33,582 nucleotides of DNA from Gaoshiqia sp050298035 (lineage in GTDB: Bacteria; Bacteroidota; Bacteroidia; Bacteroidales; Prolixibacteraceae): the NCBI GenBank assembly GCA_050298035.1, contig JBNKTK010000028.1:1-33582 (forward strand), in the 5' to 3' direction. The position numbers and the translations under genes were made by a program. The notes beneath the pieces are model-generated. The model was not told the origin of the DNA, did no database searches, and was given only the letters and a program-made list of their open reading frames with translations. This document shows, one piece after another, positions 13,604 through 21,044 of the stretch; position 1 is the stretch's first letter; each line of letters starts with the position of its first letter.

Positions 13604-14554
13604 ATGTCGCTAAAGGATATTTATTTGCTGGCACCTTTGCAAGGGTTCACCGATTTCATTTTCAGAAAATGTTATCATCAGTACTTCGGGGACATTGACG
13701 AATATTATATCCCGTACATTTCCATCGGCCCCGGGAATAAAATTCGCAACAGCCAGTTTCGCGAAATCATGCCCGACAATAACCGGGGAATACCTGTTGT
13801 TCCGCAAATTTTATGCGGGAATGCCGAAGAACTGGCACGGCTTGCTGATGAAATAAAGAACTTCGGGTACAACCAAATTAACCTGAACCTGGGATGCCCC
13901 TATCCCATGGCTACAAACCGCGGTCGGGGTACCGGTTTACTGGAAAACCCTGACATGCTGAAAAGAGTCCTCGACAAACTGTTCGCAAACTATGATTTCC
14001 GGGTTTCCATCAAATTCCGGTCGGGACTGAAACAGGAAGAAACCATTTTTGAGCAGCTTGAATTGTTATCATCCTATCCTTTCGAGAAAATGATTTACCA
14101 TCCGCGAACGGCCAGGCAGATGTATAAAGGTGAAGCAAACAGGAACCAATTTGCTGAAATTTCGAGACTAATTAGCCGCCCCCTTGTTTATAATGGCGAT
14201 ATCCGATCAAAGCAAGATATCGACCTGATAAAAACCCTCGTACCCAACCAAGCTGAATGGATGATTGGCCGGGGAATATTATCAAATCCCTTCCTGATCC
14301 GCCAAATAGAAGGCAACTCCCCGGACAAAGACGAGCAAACCCGTATGAAACAGGAATTTCATCAGCTAATTTTCGATGAATACAAGAAAGTCATTCAGGA
14401 TGAAGGACATTTACTGATAAAGATGAAATCATTCTGGAGCTATTATTCCGGTGCGTTCAATCAACCGCAAAAAGCATATAAACCGATAAAAAAAGCCTCA
14501 TCACTGGCAAAATTCACAACTGCATACCAGCAGGTTTTTAAACAATTTGACTAG
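13604..14554 (+). CDS. tRNA-dihydrouridine synthase
   Basis: Dus enzymes use FMN and NADPH to reduce uridines in the tRNA D-loop. The protein has 316 residues. The TIM-barrel start LAPLQGFTDFIFRKCY holds the FMN-binding strand. NLNLGCPYPMATNRGRGTGLL at about residues 93-113 carries the catalytic cysteine C98. FRSGL and YHPRTARQMYKGEANR (about 157-172) match the substrate and FMN phosphate region, and WMIGRGILSNPFL is the last barrel motif. The usual GGAGAALL reads GRGTGLL. The C-terminal helical domain is shorter than in Escherichia coli DusB, so it could be closer to DusC; I do not assign the subfamily. It appears to be monocistronic. Confidence 0.9.
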   Translation: MSLKDIYLLAPLQGFTDFIFRKCYHQYFGDIDEYYIPYISIGPGNKIRNSQFREIMPDNNRGIPVVPQILCGNAEELARLADEIKNFGYNQINLNLGCPYPMATNRGRGTGLLENPDMLKRVLDKLFANYDFRVSIKFRSGLKQEETIFEQLELLSSYPFEKMIYHPRTARQMYKGEANRNQFAEISRLISRPLVYNGDIRSKQDIDLIKTLVPNQAEWMIGRGILSNPFLIRQIEGNSPDKDEQTRMKQEFHQLIFDEYKKVIQDEGHLLIKMKSFWSYYSGAFNQPQKAYKPIKKASSLAKFTTAYQQVFKQFD

Positions 14555-14724
14555 TTTTTCCCGCCAAACAAGCCTGTGCTAATAATTTCTTAACAATCCA
14601 AATTCCACTACCGAAGCTCACTTGCACTCCCTCAATTTGATGATTTTCTGACCGATAGAAGTCTGATAAATTAAACCTATCCGGCAATAGAGAAAAAATA
14701 ACAACATTCATATATCTATATTTA

Positions 14725-14754
14725 TTGATATTTATATAAATGGATTTATTTTTG
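14725..14754 (+). promoter_or_regulatory. Promoter of the RND efflux operon
   Basis: TTG at 14725-14727 and TATTTTTG at 14747-14754, with 19 bases between, fit the Bacteroidota consensus. The leader to the ATG at 14786 is about 25 bases. An imperfect A+T-rich inverted repeat (ATATC at 14712-14716, GATAT at 14727-14731) overlaps the -33 element and could be an operator, but this is weak. Confidence 0.6.
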
Positions 14755-14785
14755 CCACCTCGAAACTAAAAACAAAAAATCAGAT

Positions 14786-16117
14786 ATGCAGAAAAACTAC
14801 CACCTCTACCTGTTTCTTGCACTGGCCCTGCCCCTTTTTGCCACTGGTCAGGCAACAAAGCAGCTGAGCTTGAAGGAAGCGCTACAGCTTGCCGAAGAAA
14901 ACAACCTCATGGCAAAAAGCGCCGAGGCACACGAACTGGCTGCCCGTGGTCAATACCGGATGACCAATTCAATATTTCTACCGGGACTAACAGTAAGTAC
15001 GACTGGCATTACCACAAACGATCCGCTTACATCATTCGGATTTAAACTAAAACAGGAAATCGTCACGCAAGCCGATTTCGATCCGGTTAAACTGAATGAT
15101 CCGGATCAGATTGACAACTTCAACACCAAGATTGAGGTTCAGCAACCACTGTTGAACCTGGACGGGATTTATGCCCGCAAGGCCGCAAAAAAGCAATACG
15201 AAGCCATGGCCCTTCAAACCCGGCGGACAAAAGAAAGCATCCGCTTCGAGGTGAAGAAAGCCTACTACATGCTTGAGTTGGCCAGCAATGCCGTACAGGT
15301 ACTGCAAAAATCGGTTGAAGTGGCCGAAGATGCACTAAAATTAACCCTGGACTTTGAAAAGCAAGGCCTGGTAAAACATGCTGATGTGCTGGAAGCCATG
15401 GTACGGCGCGATGAAAGAAAAAACCAACTGAGCGAAGCTGAAAACAATTTACAAACCGCCAACGAATTCCTGGCCCACTTGCTTGGACTGGATTTGAATA
15501 CGCCAATTGAAGTAATTGATTCCATGGGGCTCACACCTGCACAGGTAGCCTACAATGCTTCGGCAGCAACACTGGAATCCCGCTCGGACATGCAGGCCAT
15601 CCAAAAGCAAATTGAAGGCGCCGAGAATATGCTAAAGTCGGAAAAGATGAAATTCATTCCCCGCCTGAATGCATTTGGCAGCTACGAATGGAATGACAGC
15701 AAATTGCTGGGAACCTCAGCCAATAACTACATGATTGGGGCCAGCCTGAGTTGGAACCTTTTTGGTGGGTACAAAAATGCAGGAAGCGCTCAACATGCCA
15801 GCGCACAATTACAGGAAGCACATTACAACTACGAAAATTATCTGTCTCAAAGCCAAATACAATTAAACAGAGCAATGCGGAACATGGAATTGAAATATCA
15901 GCAAGTGCTATCGGGAAAACTGTCCCGCGAGCAGGCTGCAGAGTCCTTCCGCATTCGCTCTGACCGCTTCCGGCAAGGATTGGAAAAAACCACCGATCTG
16001 CTGATGTCTGAAGCGCTGTCATCGCAAAAGAACCTGGAATACATTCAGTCCATTTACAATTACCAGCAAGCCATTTTTGAACTCGAATTATTGCTCGAAA
16101 AAGATATTAACGAATAA
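14786..16117 (+). CDS. TolC-family outer-membrane efflux channel
   Basis: The protein has 443 residues. A signal peptide (ending near LFATGQA) is followed by two repeats of long amphipathic helices, the outer-membrane efflux protein fold. Characteristic features are LSLKEALQLAEENN near the N-terminus, the long coiled-coil stretch around AVQVLQKSVEVAEDALKLT, and the second-repeat segment SWNLFGGYKNAGS. It would form the trimeric exit duct of the tripartite pump encoded by the next two genes, 15 and 9 bases apart on the same strand. It is the first gene of the operon. Confidence 0.92.
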   Translation: MQKNYHLYLFLALALPLFATGQATKQLSLKEALQLAEENNLMAKSAEAHELAARGQYRMTNSIFLPGLTVSTTGITTNDPLTSFGFKLKQEIVTQADFDPVKLNDPDQIDNFNTKIEVQQPLLNLDGIYARKAAKKQYEAMALQTRRTKESIRFEVKKAYYMLELASNAVQVLQKSVEVAEDALKLTLDFEKQGLVKHADVLEAMVRRDERKNQLSEAENNLQTANEFLAHLLGLDLNTPIEVIDSMGLTPAQVAYNASAATLESRSDMQAIQKQIEGAENMLKSEKMKFIPRLNAFGSYEWNDSKLLGTSANNYMIGASLSWNLFGGYKNAGSAQHASAQLQEAHYNYENYLSQSQIQLNRAMRNMELKYQQVLSGKLSREQAAESFRIRSDRFRQGLEKTTDLLMSEALSSQKNLEYIQSIYNYQQAIFELELLLEKDINE

Positions 16118-16132
16118 AAAGCCCCGATAACA

Positions 16133-17224
16133 ATGAAGACATTTTTGAATAAAACAACGCTGCTGTTGATTGCCACAGCGGCAACCCTGTTTGCCCTCAG
16201 CTCATGCGGCAACAAAGAGAATGAAAAGAAAGCGGCTGTTCCCGCAATCAAAGCAACTGTTGCTACCGCGCAGGTAACCGAATACCCGACCCAGTACAGT
16301 TTCTCCGGGAAATTGCAGGCCGACAAACAATCGAACCTGAGTACCCGCGTGATGGGACAGGTACAAAAAGTGTATGTGCAACCCGGCAAAAAAGTAAATG
16401 CCGGCGACCTGCTTATCCAAATCCGCAACCAGGACATCCTGGCTAAAAAAGCACAGGTTGAAGCCAGCAAGGTAGAGGCTACAACTGCTTACGAAAGCGC
16501 CGAAAAAGACCTGAAACGTTTTGAAGCTTTATATCAAAGCAAAAGCGCATCGGACAAGGAAATAGACGACATGCGCACCCGTTACGAAATGGCCAAAGCC
16601 CGGCTTGCCGCAGTCAATCAAATGGAAAATGAAGTGGAAGAATCGCTGCGATATACAGCTATCCGCGCACCATACAGCGGTGTTATTACCGGCAAATTTG
16701 TTCAGGAAGGCGACATGGCCAACCCGGGAATGCCCCTGCTGAGCATTGAAAGCCCAAGCCAGTGGAAAGTTTACGCCCGCATTCCGGAAAGCGATATTGC
16801 CCGCCTAAAACTGAACGATCCGGTAAAAGTCCGGTTTTCAGCCATGCCTGACGTGGAAGTTGAAGGTACTATTTCCGAGATCAATCCTTCTTCAACCAAC
16901 ACTGGCAGCCAGTTCGAAGCCAAAATCCTGTTGAAATCCACGGCCAATTCCAATGAGTTTTATAGTGGCATGTATGCAACTGTCGCCTACGAGAAAGGTG
17001 TCCAGCCAATGATACTTGTACCACAAAACTGCCTTGTGCAACGCGGGCAACTGGTTGGCCTGTATACTATCAGCCAGGCCGGCACATCGTTGTTGCGCTG
17101 GGTCCGCACCGGCAAAACTTACGGCAATTCAATCGAAATCCTTTCGGGGTTAAACGACGGTGAAAAATACATTCTGTCATGCGAAGGTAAGTTGTGCGAC
17201 GGAGCAATTGTTGAAAACAAATAA
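16133..17224 (+). CDS. RND efflux periplasmic adaptor lipoprotein
   Basis: The protein has 363 residues and is a membrane-fusion protein that bridges the inner-membrane pump and the outer channel. The signal peptide ends in LSSC, giving a lipid-modified C25. The biotinyl-lipoyl half motif VQKVYVQPGKKVNAGDLLIQI and its partner APYSGVITGKFVQEGDMANPG flank a helical hairpin (about residues 105-160). Beta-barrel and membrane-proximal domains follow. There is no histidine- or methionine-rich metal-binding segment, which argues against a CusB-type copper adaptor. Confidence 0.92.
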   Translation: MKTFLNKTTLLLIATAATLFALSSCGNKENEKKAAVPAIKATVATAQVTEYPTQYSFSGKLQADKQSNLSTRVMGQVQKVYVQPGKKVNAGDLLIQIRNQDILAKKAQVEASKVEATTAYESAEKDLKRFEALYQSKSASDKEIDDMRTRYEMAKARLAAVNQMENEVEESLRYTAIRAPYSGVITGKFVQEGDMANPGMPLLSIESPSQWKVYARIPESDIARLKLNDPVKVRFSAMPDVEVEGTISEINPSSTNTGSQFEAKILLKSTANSNEFYSGMYATVAYEKGVQPMILVPQNCLVQRGQLVGLYTISQAGTSLLRWVRTGKTYGNSIEILSGLNDGEKYILSCEGKLCDGAIVENK

Positions 17225-17233
17225 GCAGAAAAG

Positions 17234-20200
17234 ATGAAGACAGGATTTTCCGGCGGAATCGCCAAAGCATTTATAAACTCGAAGCTGACCCCGCTTCTGA
17301 TGATTGCCTTTATGGCCATCGGGATTTACAGCTCCTACCTGACTCCAAGAGAGGAAGAACCGCAAATTGATGTACCTATTGCCGATATCTTTTTCCGTTA
17401 TCCGGGCGCCAGCCCCAAGGAAATTGAGTCGCGCGTGATGCAGCCGCTCGAGAAAGTAGTAGCCAATATTCCGGGTGTTGAGTATGTGTATTCAACCTCG
17501 ATGCCCGGCCAGGCAATGCTGATTGTTCAGTTTTATGTGGGTGAAGATGTGGAACGCTCGTTGGTAAAAATGTACAACGAGATTATGAAACACATGGACG
17601 AAATGCCAAAAGGCACCTCGCTCCCCCTGGTAAAAACCCGCTCAATTGACGATGTGCCGGTACTCGGGCTCACACTGTGGAGCGAAAACTACGACGACTA
17701 TCAGCTGAAACGAATTGCACAAGAGCTGAACAACGAAATTGAACAGGTCGAGAATGTTTCGGAAACCAAAGTGATTGGTGGCCGCTCACGCGAAATCAGG
17801 GTGGTGCTGAACAACGAACTGATGGCATCCTCTCATGTAGACGCACTGATGATTGCCCAGCAAATCCAGCTGGCAAACGGACAGTTCCAGGCAGGCGCCT
17901 TCAACAAAAACGACAAGGAATTTTTGGTTGAAGCAGGCGATTTCCTGAAAACATCGGAAGATGTGGAAAACCTTGTAGTGGGTATCAACAATGGCAACCC
18001 GGTTTACCTGAAGCAAATTGCTGAAGTTATTGATGGTCCGGAAGAACCCATTCAGTATGTACAGTTCGGTTATGCTAAAATGGACACGGAGAAAGAAGCT
18101 CATCCCGGCGAATATCCGGCCGTGACCATATCGGTAGCCAAACGTCGTGGCGCCGATGCCATGCACGTTTCAGACAAGATTCTGGAAAAACTCAAAATCC
18201 TGCATAAAGACCTTATCCCGGAAGATGTACACGTTACGGTAACCCGTAATTACGGCGAAACGGCTTCGCACAAAGTGTCGGAATTGCTGATGCACCTTTC
18301 AGTAGCCATTATTTCGGTAACCGTTTTGGTGATGCTGGCCATGGGCTGGCGCGGTGGTTTGGTGGTGTTCATTTCCGTGCCGATCACCTTCGCCCTCACC
18401 ATGTTCAGCTACTACTTTCTCGATTACACGCTGAACCGCATCTCGCTGTTCGCACTGGTATTTGTGACTGGTATTGTGGTTGACGACTCCATCATCATTG
18501 CCGAAAACATGCACCGGCACTTTAAGATGAGGAAGTTGCCGTTTATACAAGCCGCCATCCGCTCGATCGACGAAGTGGGTAACCCGACCATTCTGGCGAC
18601 CTTCACGGTGATTGCCGCTGTACTGCCCATGGTGTTCGTGAGCGGGTTGATGGGCCCTTACATGAGCCCGATGCCGATTGGTGCATCAATAGCCATGATC
18701 TTCTCCCTGCTGGTTGCGCTGACCATTACTCCGTACCTGGCTTACCGTCTGTTACGTCACGACAAAGGCGGACATGAAAAGGAATTCCGCATGGAGGATT
18801 CGGTGATCTACAAGCTGTATAAGAAAACGATCAACCCCATGCTTGAGTCGGGCTGGAAACGCTGGACATTTATCGGCAGCGTAACCGTATTGCTCTTCGG
18901 CTCGATGACATTGGTTTACTTTAAACTGGTCGCGGTAAAAATGCTTCCGTTTGATAACAAGAATGAGTTTCAGGTGGTAATTGACATGCCTGAGGGAACA
19001 ACGCTCGAACGCACGGCTGCTGTCACCAAAGAACTTGTTGCCTACATCGCCCAACAGGATCATGTGCTGAACTACCAAAGCTATGTGGGTACCGCATCGC
19101 CAATGAACTTCAATGGTTTGGTGCGCCATTACGACCTGCGCCAGGGCTCGAATGTAGCCGACATTCAGGTGAACCTGACCGACAAAGGCGACCGCAAACC
19201 GCAGAGCCACGACATTGCCAAAGCCATACGTCCGGGCTTGCAGGAAATCGGCAAAAAATACCATGCTAACGTGAAAGTGGTTGAAGTTCCGCCGGGTCCG
19301 CCGGTATTGTCGACCCTGGTTGCCGAGGTTTACGGCCCCGATGAAAACGTACAGATGGACATTGCCAACCAGGTTAAAAACCTGTTTGCCGAAACAGCCG
19401 ATGTGGTAGATATTGACTGGTACCCTGAAGATGACCAGGTTGAATACAAATTCAATGTATTGAAAGAAAAAGCTGCCCTGTACGGACTCTCGACCCAACA
19501 AATCACTCAAAGCCTGGCGATGACACTTGGCGGGCAGGAAGTTGCCCAATTGTACCAGGAAGATGAGTACAAACAAATTGGCATTAAACTGCGACTGGAC
19601 GAGAAAAGCCGCTCGGGTGTGAATGACCTGAAAAAAATCAACATCATGAGCCAAACGGGACAGATGATCTCACTGGGCGATGTGGTGGAGATTGACAAAG
19701 GTGTGCAGGATAAAAGCATCTACCGGAAGAACCAGCGCCGCGTAGTGTATGTGACTGCCGATGTTGCCGGATCACTGGAAAGCCCGGTTTACGGAATCCT
19801 GAACATCTCGGATAACCTGAAAAAAATCAAGGTGCCGGAAGGGTACAATTTAAGTGAAGAGTTCACCCAACAACCATTCACCCAAGACAATTACAGCCTG
19901 AAATGGGATGGCGAATGGCAAATTACCTACGAAGTTTTCCGTGACCTGGGAGCCGCATTTGCCGTTGTATTGTTGGTTATTTACCTGCTCATTATCGGTT
20001 GGTTCCAGAACTTTAAAGTGCCTTTTGTAATGATGATTGCCATTCCGCTTTCGCTGGTTGGTATCCTGATCGGGCACTGGATGATGGGCGCTTTCTTTAC
20101 GGCAACTTCCATGATCGGGTTGATTGCTCTCGCCGGCATTATGGTCCGAAACTCCATCCTGCTGATCGACTTCATCAACCTGCGGCTTGCTGACGGTATC

Positions 20201-20428
20201 CCCTTGAAAGAAGCCATTATTGAAGCCGGGGCGGTGCGTACCACGCCAATCCTGCTAACTGCCGGAGCAGTGGCAATCGGTGCGGTCATCATCCTGTTCG
20301 ACCCGATTTTCCAGGGACTGGCCATCTCGTTGATCGGTGGTACCATCGCGTCAACATTCCTCACCCTGGTAATTGTTCCGCTGATTTACTACATGACCGA
20401 AAAGAAGAAATACCCGACTAACAAATAA
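17234..20428 (+). CDS. RND-family efflux pump, inner-membrane subunit
   Basis: The protein has 1064 residues, the normal size for a hydrophobe/amphiphile-type RND pump with twelve membrane spans and two large periplasmic loops. The proton-relay aspartates in span 4 are present in GIVVDDSIIIAENMHR. In span 10 the lysine typical of AcrB is an arginine (GIMVRNSILLIDF), a variant I recall from several RND subfamilies. REEEPQIDVP after span 1 and PGASPKEIESRV are family hallmarks. Substrate cannot be read from the sequence. It lies between the adaptor and a PII-like gene, 9 and 11 bases away, so all five genes form one operon. Confidence 0.93.
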   Translation: MKTGFSGGIAKAFINSKLTPLLMIAFMAIGIYSSYLTPREEEPQIDVPIADIFFRYPGASPKEIESRVMQPLEKVVANIPGVEYVYSTSMPGQAMLIVQFYVGEDVERSLVKMYNEIMKHMDEMPKGTSLPLVKTRSIDDVPVLGLTLWSENYDDYQLKRIAQELNNEIEQVENVSETKVIGGRSREIRVVLNNELMASSHVDALMIAQQIQLANGQFQAGAFNKNDKEFLVEAGDFLKTSEDVENLVVGINNGNPVYLKQIAEVIDGPEEPIQYVQFGYAKMDTEKEAHPGEYPAVTISVAKRRGADAMHVSDKILEKLKILHKDLIPEDVHVTVTRNYGETASHKVSELLMHLSVAIISVTVLVMLAMGWRGGLVVFISVPITFALTMFSYYFLDYTLNRISLFALVFVTGIVVDDSIIIAENMHRHFKMRKLPFIQAAIRSIDEVGNPTILATFTVIAAVLPMVFVSGLMGPYMSPMPIGASIAMIFSLLVALTITPYLAYRLLRHDKGGHEKEFRMEDSVIYKLYKKTINPMLESGWKRWTFIGSVTVLLFGSMTLVYFKLVAVKMLPFDNKNEFQVVIDMPEGTTLERTAAVTKELVAYIAQQDHVLNYQSYVGTASPMNFNGLVRHYDLRQGSNVADIQVNLTDKGDRKPQSHDIAKAIRPGLQEIGKKYHANVKVVEVPPGPPVLSTLVAEVYGPDENVQMDIANQVKNLFAETADVVDIDWYPEDDQVEYKFNVLKEKAALYGLSTQQITQSLAMTLGGQEVAQLYQEDEYKQIGIKLRLDEKSRSGVNDLKKINIMSQTGQMISLGDVVEIDKGVQDKSIYRKNQRRVVYVTADVAGSLESPVYGILNISDNLKKIKVPEGYNLSEEFTQQPFTQDNYSLKWDGEWQITYEVFRDLGAAFAVVLLVIYLLIIGWFQNFKVPFVMMIAIPLSLVGILIGHWMMGAFFTATSMIGLIALAGIMVRNSILLIDFINLRLADGIPLKEAIIEAGAVRTTPILLTAGAVAIGAVIILFDPIFQGLAISLIGGTIASTFLTLVIVPLIYYMTEKKKYPTNK

Positions 20429-20439
20429 AACTCTAAACT

Positions 20440-20748
20440 ATGAAATTTGTAATCATTCAATGCGTGAAAGCTTACAAGGATGAGCTTCAGCAAATCTTCG
20501 AGTCGATCCATGTCAACGCCTACAGCGAAATGGATGTTGAAGGGTTCATGAAAAATGCCGACGGTACATCGGACTATTCAAACTGGTTCGGTTCAACTAA
20601 AAACCCTTACAACTACATGGTTTCATTTACATTTCTGGCTAAAGACAAAGCTGATGACCTGTTGAACCGGATTGAAGAATTTAATAAAGGAATTGATGGT
20701 ATGAGCCCAATGAATGCTTATATCGTCAATGTAGAAAAATCTGTTTAA
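20440..20748 (+). CDS. Small PII-like protein in the RND operon
   Basis: The protein has 102 residues, no signal peptide and no membrane span, so it is cytoplasmic. The order of elements fits the ferredoxin-like PII fold: strand MKFVIIQCV, helix YKDELQQIFESI, strand AYSEMDVEGF, then a loop of about 22 residues (MKNADGTSDYSNWFG..., in the T-loop position), strand YMVSFTFLAK, helix KADDLLNRIEEFN, and a last strand AYIVNVEKSV. PII and PII-like proteins form trimers that bind nucleotides or metals and act on transporters. The canonical PII uridylylation tyrosine and ATP motifs are not recognisable. Its place directly after an RND pump suggests control of, or sensing for, that pump; this is inference. 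Confidence 0.6.
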   Translation: MKFVIIQCVKAYKDELQQIFESIHVNAYSEMDVEGFMKNADGTSDYSNWFGSTKNPYNYMVSFTFLAKDKADDLLNRIEEFNKGIDGMSPMNAYIVNVEKSV

Positions 20749-20758
20749 GCAACGAGAG

Positions 20759-20941
20759 ATGAGAGAGAGAATTATTCGCGCTGTTGCAGGCGCATTTGTC
20801 CTGACAAGTCTAATATTAGCTGTTTATGTGGACATCAGCTGGCTATTCTTCACCGCGTTTGTCGGGTTGAATTTGCTTCAGTCGTCCATCACCAAATTTT
20901 GCCCGCTTGACTATGTTTTGAAGAAAGCAGGGATGAAATAG
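20759..20941 (+). CDS. DUF2892 (YgaP C-terminal-like) small membrane protein
   Basis: The protein has 60 residues. RIIRAVAGAFVLTSLILAV and ISWLFFTAFVGLNLLQSSIT are two membrane spans, and the end reads KFCPLDYVLKKAG. The pattern of two helices followed by FCPL is diagnostic of DUF2892, the membrane part of YgaP-type proteins, which elsewhere is fused to rhodanese domains. No rhodanese domain is present here. It is the last gene of the efflux operon, ten bases after the PII-like gene, and ends at a clear terminator. Its role in the pump system is unknown. Confidence 0.8.
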   Translation: MRERIIRAVAGAFVLTSLILAVYVDISWLFFTAFVGLNLLQSSITKFCPLDYVLKKAGMK

Positions 20942-20966
20942 TTTCAGCGGTTTTTTGTTTTATTGT

Positions 20967-20999
20967 AAAGCAGAACTCAGAAATGGGTTCTGCTTTTTT
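20967..20999 (+). terminator. Terminator of the RND operon
   Basis: AAAGCAGAAC (20967-20976) pairs with GTTCTGCTTT (20987-20996) over a ten-base loop and is followed by more T. It marks the end of the five-gene efflux operon and faces the convergent polA gene. Confidence 0.9.
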
Positions 21000-21044
21000 G
21001 TTTTCGAATGTCGGGAAAATCAAAATCCACTGCTCCCGAACCTG

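Noticed and set aside
14712..14731. Inverted repeat ATATC/GATAT near the efflux promoter as an operator
   Set aside because: It is short and lies in very A+T-rich sequence where such repeats arise by chance; no regulator gene adjoins.
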